This document shows positions 26,992 to 34,342 of a stretch of 64,000 bases of DNA, piece by piece. Below the pieces are notes generated by a model, which was not told where the DNA came from, did not search any database, and saw nothing but the letters and a program-made list of their open reading frames with translations. This DNA is from Nematostella vectensis. Its lineage: Eukaryota; Cnidaria; Anthozoa; Actiniaria; Edwardsiidae. How positions within the stretch are numbered: the first letter of the stretch is position 1; every line of letters starts with the position of its first letter. The stretch is taken from NCBI RefSeq assembly GCF_932526225.1, contig NC_064034.1, forward strand, positions 8,046,001 through 8,110,000. The letters are read 5' to 3'. Position numbers and translations under genes: made by a program.

Positions 26992-27618
26992 TCACCGCGT
27001 GGCAGGAATCTCCAAATAACGTTGGAATGGATGTCGTAGGCAGAAACAGAGTCTGGAATACTTTTCAGTTTTCAGCAGTTCTACGAACTTTTTACGAGTC
27101 TCGGCGTCTAAGTCACCCCCATAATCTTCAAACAGTGTTTTGGTACCGATTTGAGATGGATTATGGAATGTAACCACGCAGGCGACGTTATCACGGAAGG
27201 GCTTTGCTATGGATGTTAATTGTTGCGTCAATACCCACACTGATAACCCATCGTGTCTCCCTGAGAACGCTAGATCGATAAACTTGTTCGAGCGTTGCTT
27301 TAGATCTTTCGATACAGCACAGTCATCCAAAACGAGTAACGTATTTGTACCAGAAAACAGCACCGCACAATCTGTTAGTAACTCGTTAATCTCATCGGTG
27401 TTACTAGAATCCGGTGATAATACCAAGAAACGTTTATCCCCGTGAGCAAATCCACGATAGGACTTATTTTTCGCATAAGTCGGACAAATCAACACAATGT
27501 ATTCAAACACATGCCGGAACGGCCCTCGAAGCTGTTCCGTGAGGTACTTTGTCTTCCCACAATTAGTAGGTCCTGTGATAATACAATGAAAAGGAACTTT
27601 TTCCCGTAATTCTTCCAT
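26992..27618 (-). CDS. A32/FtsK-like genome packaging ATPase (208 aa)
   Basis: Walker A ITGPTNCGKTKYL lies at residues 14-26, Walker B TLLVLDDC at about 93-100, then a sensor-like TQQLTSIAKPFRDN. This is the compact packaging ATPase of Polintons, adintoviruses and related large DNA viruses, which pumps DNA into preformed capsids. Start set at ATG 27618 (MEELREK); the longer frame begins only with TTG. The TTAAAAAAGA motif lies about 25-30 nt upstream. It is encoded just after the major capsid gene and transcribed the same way, the usual capsid-ATPase neighbourhood. Confidence 0.9.
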   Translation of the reverse strand: MEELREKVPFHCIITGPTNCGKTKYLTEQLRGPFRHVFEYIVLICPTYAKNKSYRGFAHGDKRFLVLSPDSSNTDEINELLTDCAVLFSGTNTLLVLDDCAVSKDLKQRSNKFIDLAFSGRHDGLSVWVLTQQLTSIAKPFRDNVACVVTFHNPSQIGTKTLFEDYGGDLDAETRKKFVELLKTEKYSRLCFCLRHPFQRYLEIPATR

Positions 27619-27640
27619 TCTTTTTGTATTATCACACAAG

Positions 27641-27652
27641 TCTTTTTTAATA
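27641..27652 (-). promoter_or_regulatory. TTAAAAAAGA promoter-like motif of ATPase gene
   Basis: TATTAAAAAAGA on the minus strand, a weaker form of the TTTAAAGA motif. It overlaps the end of the capsid gene. Confidence 0.45.
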
Positions 27653-28885
27653 CATGATTGCTCTCAAATCCGAGTTCATAACCTCCATCAACGCGTCGGC
27701 TACTACAAACATGTAGCAGGTGATGTTTCCCGTTCCTCCAACTTTTCGTTTCATCTCGAGTTTTACTCCGTCCCGCGTGTTGTTCAAGACCAGACCTCCT
27801 CCGTGAATGCTGTTATCTGGATGTGCCCTCAAGTCGACCCACAGAGCAAACTTGTTATTAGCGTAAAAATCCTTTTGCTTAACACCCTCTCTACCGAAAC
27901 GTTTCTTTACCGACTCCCAGAGGTCCGGCGGTGTCATCCCCTTGGAGTAGAGACGGTTTGGCATGCCATCCACATTAATGTTGATCGATGTGATACTTGG
28001 ATTGACAAACTTTTCGGAATCCCTTGCTCCTCCTGTGTAGCTCTCTGTGAACAGACACAATATCCCTGTCATTGACCTCCTCGGCAGATTAATGTGCTCG
28101 TTTATGACACCATCATTAGGTTTGGAAATGGTGAACGTTTTGTGGAGAATGACGTTCTCGTAAAAGAATCCTCTACCAACCTGATAAGCCGACAACGCCT
28201 CACAAGCCAAGTATTCACTTGAGATGCAAGCATATTCCAACTCAAGGTTTGTGATTGTGTACGTTGGAGTCTTGACCGTGTCAGCATAAACAACGACGTC
28301 GGAAACTGGGGCTAGAGTTATTTCAAAGATTAGCGGATGAGGTAACGCCTTTGGATAAAAGACCCCATGCTCGCCGAGAATAGGATGGTCGAGTGGAATG
28401 CAGTACTTGGTGTTGTGAACTGCTGCAAGAGCTACTTCCTTAGCATCTGATGTCGCTTTGTCACCTGCATTTGTCCTGAGCTTCCTCATGTTTTCAGAGG
28501 AGATACCTTGTTTTATTCTATCCTCACGATCTTCAGCTTGTAAGTATAAGTCGTGATAGGTTTGGAAGAGATCGTATCTTTGAGTATCCTGTAGTGTTTC
28601 TCCACCGAAAAGAATCTTGAGCCTTGACACTAGGTTCCGGCCAACGTTGTTGACGAGAGTATTATTCGCGTGTCCTGTGACGTTTAAGTCAAATAGTAAG
28701 GATACACTACCTGGAACAATCACTACATTTTCAGCAAGTTTAGGAATATTTATATAGAGGGTTTCTCCAGGACTTGCCGATGAGGGATTGAATGTAATCC
28801 GATTCAGCGACGATTCCGCTTTCAGGCCGAAGGGTTCCCGTGGGATCCTGTTTGGGTTAATTTTTTCTGATATCGCTTGTGCCAT
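27647..28885 (-). CDS. Double-jelly-roll major capsid protein (412 aa)
   Basis: Beta-rich protein of the length and pattern of Polinton-type capsid proteins. The N-terminal jelly roll includes NVTGHANNTLVNNVGRNLVS and RLKILFGGETLQ; the long loop has DLFQTYHDLYLQAEDREDRI; then CIPLDHPILGEHGVFYPKAL and LIFEITLAPVSDVVVY. The second roll runs to the end with an LPRRSMTGILCLF strand. Such proteins form trimeric hexon capsomers of icosahedral capsids. The V-x-N-N-x-G-R-x-L-V-x-R-L strand and the HPILGEHGVFYP loop recur in cnidarian Polinton capsids (from memory). It is divergent from the integrase gene. Confidence 0.88.
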   Translation of the reverse strand: MAQAISEKINPNRIPREPFGLKAESSLNRITFNPSSASPGETLYINIPKLAENVVIVPGSVSLLFDLNVTGHANNTLVNNVGRNLVSRLKILFGGETLQDTQRYDLFQTYHDLYLQAEDREDRIKQGISSENMRKLRTNAGDKATSDAKEVALAAVHNTKYCIPLDHPILGEHGVFYPKALPHPLIFEITLAPVSDVVVYADTVKTPTYTITNLELEYACISSEYLACEALSAYQVGRGFFYENVILHKTFTISKPNDGVINEHINLPRRSMTGILCLFTESYTGGARDSEKFVNPSITSININVDGMPNRLYSKGMTPPDLWESVKKRFGREGVKQKDFYANNKFALWVDLRAHPDNSIHGGGLVLNNTRDGVKLEMKRKVGGTGNITCYMFVVADALMEVMNSDLRAIMY

Positions 28886-28920
28886 CTTTTATTTTAAGAA
28901 AAGAGAGATAATCTTTAAAT
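28886..28920. promoter_or_regulatory. Divergent capsid/integrase promoter region
   Basis: On minus, CATTTAAAGATTATC (28907-28921) is the late-type motif of the capsid gene. The integrase ATG (28919) falls within it. Only 33 bp separate the two starts. TTTTAAGAAA on + (28892-28901) may serve the integrase. Confidence 0.6.
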
Positions 28921-29911
28921 GAGTAACGAAAGCAGGTTATCAAAAATATACTATTCCACCGATGGATACTGGAAAGGGTATTCAGCTATTTATAAGTTAG
29001 CTAGTGTCGCTAAAGTCAGTGAAGCCGAGGCTAAGAGGTGGCTTGAAAAACAGGCGTTGTGGCAGATCTATCTCCCAGCTCCAAAGTATGTCCCCAGACC
29101 GCGTTGGACTGTGAATAAACCTAATCAGATTCACCAAGCCGATCTGTTGTTTATGCCCCACGATAACGTAGGCAGAAAAACCTACCGTTACGCGTTGGTC
29201 GTGATTGATATTGCCTCGAGATATAAAGATGCAGAAGCACTGACTACCAAGGATTCGAGTGGAATTGCTAAAGGGTTTGAAAAGATATACTCCAGAAAAC
29301 TTAAATGGCCTCATACGGTGATTGTCGATCCGGGGACAGAATTTAGGGGAGAGGTAACGAAGATTATGAAAAAGAAGGGGGTTACCATCCAGCGAAGCGA
29401 AGCTGGGAACCATCGCGCACAGGCTTTTGTCGAACGCGCCAATAGAACACTGGCGGAGAGGTTGTTTTCTCATCAGTATGCTCAAGAAATGATTAGCGAT
29501 GATCGGTCCAGAGTTTGGGTGAAACGATTGCCAGATGTTTTGAAGACTCTGAATAGTCAACCCATAAGAATTACTGGCAAAGAGCCTGTAAAATCTATTG
29601 GTTTGAAAGAGGTTGATATTGATCCTCCAACGTATAAGCGGCCTGTTGGACTTGACGAAGTTAGACTACCACCAGGGGTTAGAGTTAGATATCTATTAGC
29701 TCCTGGAGAAGAGGAAGGAGGTGAACGCAGACGAGCCACAGACCCTATTTGGAGTTTAAAAGTGTTTGATCTATCACGCAGTGTTGTTTTAGTTGGACAG
29801 CCTGTGTTGTACTACCTCTCCGAAGGCGCTCCAAGGAGGTCGTTCGTTAGGGAAGAACTTCAAGTCGTCCCTGAAGATACTGAGCCACCACCTAATAGCG
29901 TTCTGAAATGA
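28919..29911 (+). CDS. Polinton-type rve integrase (330 aa)
   Basis: Retroviral-type DDE recombinase that inserts the linear genome and makes the short target duplication. Catalytic residues: D75 (HQADLLFMP), D137 (VIVDPGTEF) and E172 (AFVERANRTL), with 34 residues between the last two. The N-terminal 60 residues are a helical DNA-binding region without an obvious HHCC finger. The C-terminus (about 275-315: IWSLKVFDLS, YYLSEGAPRRSFVREELQVV) is the chromodomain-like tail typical of Polinton integrases, which may guide target choice. It overlaps the end of polymerase B by about 50 bp on the other strand. Confidence 0.93.
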   Translation: MSNESRLSKIYYSTDGYWKGYSAIYKLASVAKVSEAEAKRWLEKQALWQIYLPAPKYVPRPRWTVNKPNQIHQADLLFMPHDNVGRKTYRYALVVIDIASRYKDAEALTTKDSSGIAKGFEKIYSRKLKWPHTVIVDPGTEFRGEVTKIMKKKGVTIQRSEAGNHRAQAFVERANRTLAERLFSHQYAQEMISDDRSRVWVKRLPDVLKTLNSQPIRITGKEPVKSIGLKEVDIDPPTYKRPVGLDEVRLPPGVRVRYLLAPGEEEGGERRRATDPIWSLKVFDLSRSVVLVGQPVLYYLSEGAPRRSFVREELQVVPEDTEPPPNSVLK

Positions 29912-32900
29912 CCGTGAGCGAAGGTGTGAATACCATCATCACAGATGATTCGCTTGTCATCCTCATGAGATAGAGCGACCTTGTTCACCGTTTCAGTGTA
30001 AACATCATGCTTATGACTTCTGATGACATTCATAAGTCTCATCTGAGGTTTCTTACCAAATAAGCAATCCTTGTAGTCATCGAAACCGATGCTCTTCTTG
30101 ACGACTGCTCTCTTGACGCCCTTGCATTTCTTTTCTTCTTTACCTTCATCCATCTTGTACGAGTAAAGTTTGGCCCTCAGTCCTACAAATTCTGTAATTT
30201 GCTGGCCCCCAGCCTCATCTTTAAACATTCCTATGACTTTCTTGTTCACACCCACCTCAATACCAGATGGGTGACCCTTCGGAAAGTTGCTGGTGTCAAA
30301 CATGGACCTCACATCCCCGCTGATGTCCTCGTAAAAGTCTTTCGTCTCGATCTCATACATCAGGCTGTCAGTATCAGTGAATAAGAGCTTTGCATCCTCA
30401 CCGTACTTGGACTTGACGAAGTTGTAGTGGAAATCGTACATGAGCGTCTTACTCAGGTCCAGAATGGACATGCCCAAGTAGACAGGCTTGTTGAAGATCA
30501 GCTTTGTCTTCTTCATGTGGATGGCGGCTAGATTCTCGCAAAAGATGGTGCGATGTTGATAGTTCGGCTTTGATATGAGCTTCTTGGCCTGCTTCTCGTC
30601 CGTCACCAACCGAATGTCCACCCTGTTCCTAATGTTCTCCATAGTCTTACCAAAGACGGAGTTGTTCATTAACTTGAAAAAATCTTTCTCAAAATCGTTT
30701 GTCGCTTTGGCTCTCAGATCGGTGTTCAAGTCAATGTAGGGCCCAAGCCAAGCAGACTCCTCAAAAGTGACACCCCTGTGAATCTTGGTGACTTTTAGCC
30801 CAAAACTCACATAAAGTCTCAGAGTCTCATGGTGGATAACGTACTTTGTCTTGTCGTTAAGGTTTGGGACCAACTTGTCCACATTGCCTAGCCCGATAGA
30901 TTCCGGGGCTAGTGGGTAATCGTTGTGTAAATCATGTAGGTGGTGAGGGTACTCCAAGTCAACCTCCAGAATGCATGGGCGGTCTCTCCAACCTGACAGC
31001 TCTTGGTCACCCATCCACCTGAAACCGTGAGTCGGTAAAGGGTTGCTCATCGCCCAGCCATACAAATTGTTAGCATCAAGGTAGGTGATATATTTTGTGG
31101 GTAGGTCAGGGTCATACTCCTTCATGTAAGGGTTATTCGCCTCCCCATGTCTGTTGCTTATCATGGAGACACCCCCACGGATGCCCTTCTCAATCATGAG
31201 CAACATGTCATAGTCCGTTAGAAGCTCTAGCCTCACCTTGGTGGTCTTCAACGCTGCATCCCAAGCCAACCCTGGCGCTGTGTAGTACCAAGCGGGGTCC
31301 AGACCGTAATTCTTGAGACAAACGTCCCTAAAGTTCTCGAAAACGTCAGCTAAAAGCAACACATCCGACTCTAGGTACAGATTGTGGTAATCCCTCATGG
31401 TTCCCATCCTAAAGACCTCCCACACTCTCCGCGCGTGTAGGTGATCCTCCTCCGATATGTCGGTGTCGTTGAGTTTGGAGTGGAATGCCTCTCTCTGTGG
31501 GAGCTGTGTTGCGTCGAGCTTGCTAAAGCCGTCGAACCAGTCGTAAGGGAAAACACCCTTCCTCAACAACAGCTGGAGCTCCTCCCCCTCATAGTACTCC
31601 GCCAGGTTTTTGAAGCACTCCCTTGATATATTACCCACTAGACTGTCGAGACTGGCCGACATAAACCTGAAACTGTCGATAAATCTGATATCACGTTTAA
31701 CATCAATCTTGTTGCCCTCCTTGTTCGTGAAACTGTCGACTACAATCTGTTTTGTGAAAGAAATATACTTTTCCTCGTTATTAGGTATACAGTTTATTTT
31801 ACCTTCCGATGTACCAAGGTTCTTGATAAATAGATGGCTGTCGTACCCAGACAGATTGTGAAAGATAACAGGAAAGAACTTTGGAATTTTGTGATCTAAG
31901 TTGCATGCGTTGTGAGCAGCACCTCTGTACTTTCCGGTGAGGTGGCAATGGTCCAAAACCTTGTCTTCCCCTAATTCACCCTCACAGATGTGGCAGTGAG
32001 TGGCGTCGTTATAGGCGATTTTGTCCTTCGGAGTCATTTTCACCTTCTTAGGGAACCTGAACTTATCGTAAATTTTCTTAATGTCTGACTCCAAAGACTC
32101 TACGAAAAGCTGTGGGATATCTTCGTCTGGAGATTCAGCTGTGTATCGTACAAGCTCGGGTGGGGATATATCTCCGTCGAAACACTTGATGAGATAGCAG
32201 AAACCAGACGGTTTGTGCTTCTGGTATTGCTTAGTGAAGCTTTTACTCCCATCTGGGGAGCATGTGTCTATATTCTCTGTGAAGCTCTCAAAGTCGGCAT
32301 AGACAACAAAGGGGACACGCATTTTTCTGTTGTAGTTTTTGAATTTAATGTGGGGTAGATTTCCATCCTTATCTATCTTAGGCATCTCTATTCCAACCGC
32401 TTCATGATTGCCGCAGCATTCAGAATGTTTTTCTAATGATTGTTTGCACCGAAACGAGTTCAGACATCTACAGCATAAAAAACGAGTATGATGAAACTCA
32501 TCAATTTGAGTAGATAATAATCTCATCATATTCTTTATCCAGCAGTAATGATTCGTCTCATCATCCGAGATGAGAAGTAAGTTGATCGCATTATCTGGAT
32601 CCTTCTCACTGATTCTCAATGGATATATTTTGGTTTCGTATCCAAACACATTAACCGTATACTGGTTCTGTTTCTCGAACTTGTCAATCTGTTTTAGTGA
32701 GACGGGGAACTCTATCCCTGACCAGTCGAATTTCTCAGAGTTCTCTATCATTTGTTTACTGAACCTTTGAGGATCTTTCTCCCTAGGATACACAGCAGAG
32801 GTTACTGCCCACTTGAAACATTCGTGATCATTCTCGTTCTTAACATTGATGATCGCCTTCTTAGACGCTAGTTTCGGCGGCAGCGGAATATAGGAAGACC

Positions 32901-33786
32901 CAGAAAGCGGTTCAAAGGGATCTATGTTGATGTCAAAGTATTCCACTTGGTCAAACTGCCATCCGGAGCCTTGCTTCTGGAACAGCTCAACTAATCCGAG
33001 TAAATAATTTGTCATCGTATCAAACAAATCAGAGAGATCAGTCGACTCTGTCACAATCTCGGGCTTTTCTGTATGAAAATATCCCAGTTCTTCTTCGATC
33101 TGAGCTGTAGCCGGATCCTCTTTTATAAACCCGCAAGTAAAGATAAACTTCACTTTGATAGGCTTTTTTTGTTGACTGATGAGCTCTAAGACTTTCGGTT
33201 TGATTCTGGCGATGAATGTCTTGGGGTCGTAACCTCTCTGCCCGGCTATTCCGTGGGTTTTAAGATACCCCTTCAACGCCGTCTGTTGTTCCTTTGGTGT
33301 GAAGCGATCTTCCACCTCCTCGTGTAGACGTTTAATCCTCTCCTTCAGACGTTCGACCCGTTTATCTGCAGCCTCTTTGACGGTCTTTTTGATGGGCTCA
33401 GGGACATAAGATAGTATCCAATCCGCAAACTTGTCTAACTCGCTCTTGATCAAGTTGGCCGCCCTGTTTGCAAAATGCTTGAGTGGTTGAACGCGGGGAC
33501 TCCGTGGGGGTTGGGAGGGTTTTAGAATAGGGACATTAATCTCAGGTATCGGGCCGTCGAGAATACTCTCCGACGTGTTGGACGGGGTAATGCGGGGTGG
33601 TCGTGGCAGCCCTTTGACAAGTTTGGGTAAAGGAACCCGCCGGGGTGGTGGTGGTGGTGACGTGCTGGTCAGCGCCCCGACGAGCTCGTCTCTCCGCATC
33701 CAGTAATATCTTGGGATACCCCGCTCCTTGGCGAGGGCTTTCAGATCTTTCACCCTCAGGTTCTCCATTCCCATCAAACCAGCCAT
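29860..33786 (-). CDS. Protein-primed family B DNA polymerase (1308 aa)
   Basis: Replicates the linear genome from its ends. N-terminus: SAP/Rho-N-like helix pair (MENLRVKDLKALAKERGIPR, with the element's shared leader), a Pro-rich stretch, then a helical region to about residue 300. A Cys/His finger lies at about 437-458. 3'-5' exonuclease: Exo I YADFESF (D498, E500) and Exo II FHNLSGYDSHLF (N644, D649). Inserted between them is an endonuclease VII/HNH-like zinc module, CHICEG...LDHCHLTGKYRGAAHNACN (598-629). Polymerase motifs: A YLDANNLYGWAMS (902-914), B KLMNNSVFGKTMEN (1038-1051), C FTDTDSLMYE (1136-1145). The large insertion between A and B is that of protein-primed polymerases. The frame is fully open. 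A second in-frame ATG at codon 7 may be the functional start. Confidence 0.96.
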   Translation of the reverse strand: MAGLMGMENLRVKDLKALAKERGIPRYYWMRRDELVGALTSTSPPPPPRRVPLPKLVKGLPRPPRITPSNTSESILDGPIPEINVPILKPSQPPRSPRVQPLKHFANRAANLIKSELDKFADWILSYVPEPIKKTVKEAADKRVERLKERIKRLHEEVEDRFTPKEQQTALKGYLKTHGIAGQRGYDPKTFIARIKPKVLELISQQKKPIKVKFIFTCGFIKEDPATAQIEEELGYFHTEKPEIVTESTDLSDLFDTMTNYLLGLVELFQKQGSGWQFDQVEYFDINIDPFEPLSGSSYIPLPPKLASKKAIINVKNENDHECFKWAVTSAVYPREKDPQRFSKQMIENSEKFDWSGIEFPVSLKQIDKFEKQNQYTVNVFGYETKIYPLRISEKDPDNAINLLLISDDETNHYCWIKNMMRLLSTQIDEFHHTRFLCCRCLNSFRCKQSLEKHSECCGNHEAVGIEMPKIDKDGNLPHIKFKNYNRKMRVPFVVYADFESFTENIDTCSPDGSKSFTKQYQKHKPSGFCYLIKCFDGDISPPELVRYTAESPDEDIPQLFVESLESDIKKIYDKFRFPKKVKMTPKDKIAYNDATHCHICEGELGEDKVLDHCHLTGKYRGAAHNACNLDHKIPKFFPVIFHNLSGYDSHLFIKNLGTSEGKINCIPNNEEKYISFTKQIVVDSFTNKEGNKIDVKRDIRFIDSFRFMSASLDSLVGNISRECFKNLAEYYEGEELQLLLRKGVFPYDWFDGFSKLDATQLPQREAFHSKLNDTDISEEDHLHARRVWEVFRMGTMRDYHNLYLESDVLLLADVFENFRDVCLKNYGLDPAWYYTAPGLAWDAALKTTKVRLELLTDYDMLLMIEKGIRGGVSMISNRHGEANNPYMKEYDPDLPTKYITYLDANNLYGWAMSNPLPTHGFRWMGDQELSGWRDRPCILEVDLEYPHHLHDLHNDYPLAPESIGLGNVDKLVPNLNDKTKYVIHHETLRLYVSFGLKVTKIHRGVTFEESAWLGPYIDLNTDLRAKATNDFEKDFFKLMNNSVFGKTMENIRNRVDIRLVTDEKQAKKLISKPNYQHRTIFCENLAAIHMKKTKLIFNKPVYLGMSILDLSKTLMYDFHYNFVKSKYGEDAKLLFTDTDSLMYEIETKDFYEDISGDVRSMFDTSNFPKGHPSGIEVGVNKKVIGMFKDEAGGQQITEFVGLRAKLYSYKMDEGKEEKKCKGVKRAVVKKSIGFDDYKDCLFGKKPQMRLMNVIRSHKHDVYTETVNKVALSHEDDKRIICDDGIHTFAHGHFRTLLGGGSVSSGTT

Positions 33787-33804
33787 GTCTTTAAACCACT
33801 TTTC
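33787..33804 (-). promoter_or_regulatory. Early-type promoter motif, polymerase B
   Basis: GAAAAGTGGTTTAAAGAC on the minus strand, immediately before ATG 33786; identical to the motif of the TFIIB-like gene at the other end. Confidence 0.72.
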
Positions 33805-33828
33805 AAAGGCTTTTTTAGATGTGAAGCT

Positions 33829-33858
33829 GAGAGGCTAGCCCCCTCGAGCTCCCCCTAG
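33829..33858 (-). repeat. GC-rich interspersed repeat, right-end copy
   Basis: CTAGGGGGAGCTCGAGGGGG then CTAGCCTCTC, between the TIR and the polymerase promoter. Confidence 0.92.
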
Positions 33859-33859
33859 A

Positions 33860-34060
33860 TGCGACACGTGACAAAGTGATTGACAGGTTTTCGACAAAGT
33901 GATTGACAGGTGGGCTTGGTCGTGCAAGAGATCTCTGGCAAACTCGCGCATGCGCAGGTCGCGAGGCTTGGCGGAGGTGCGCGGAGACTTTTGCGCCACT
34001 TTTGGAATGAAATTTGGGGAGATCAAAAAGTTGCGCCAGCTGCGCCAAAACCCTACTACT
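33860..34060 (-). repeat. Right terminal inverted repeat with two subterminal units
   Basis: Mirror of 17123 to about 17290, with two copies of ACCTGTCAATCACTTTGT-type units at its inner edge. It ends CCCTACTACT, followed by ACTGG. Confidence 0.93.
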
Positions 34061-34065
34061 ACTGG
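34061..34065. other. Right target-site duplication (ACTGG)
   Basis: The same 5-mer as at 17118-17122. Confidence 0.8.
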
Positions 34066-34342
34066 CAACAGACCACCGATACGTTCGCGTTCAGTTTTAA
34101 ATAAAATAGTACATTCAAGAAGAGACTTCCTTTGCTGGTTTCCCCGAGTTACCTAGGATGGACTTCCAAAAATCAAAAATAAGAAAACAATATGGCTTCG
34201 CTCTTGCTTCCTAGTGATACCCAACCCCTTGACACGGTCTCTCTTAAAAGGATCGTTTCGCGTCGTGAAATTATTTCGCTATTTTATGAATCGTACAGTT
34301 CTTTTTTCTTTGTAAATAATTTACGTTTTGCATACTACTCAG

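Larger units (their letters stand above)
17123..34060. mobile_element. Polinton/adintovirus-type virus-like element, complete with TIRs
   Basis: About 16.9 kb bounded by inverted repeats starting AGTAGTAGGGTTTTGGCGCA and flanked by ACTGG. It encodes the Polinton hallmark set: protein-primed family B DNA polymerase, retroviral-type integrase, FtsK/A32-like packaging ATPase, double-jelly-roll major capsid and a candidate penton protein. Beside these are a TFIIB-like factor, ankyrin, RING and zinc-repeat proteins and several membrane proteins. All recognised frames are open, and genes are tightly packed without introns, unlike the host genes around. No adenain-like maturation protease was recognised. 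Intact frames, a readable target duplication and matching TIRs suggest a recent insertion or an endogenous virus still able to move. Large gene-rich relatives are called adintoviruses in the literature; this exact gene set is not one I can place. Confidence 0.93.
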
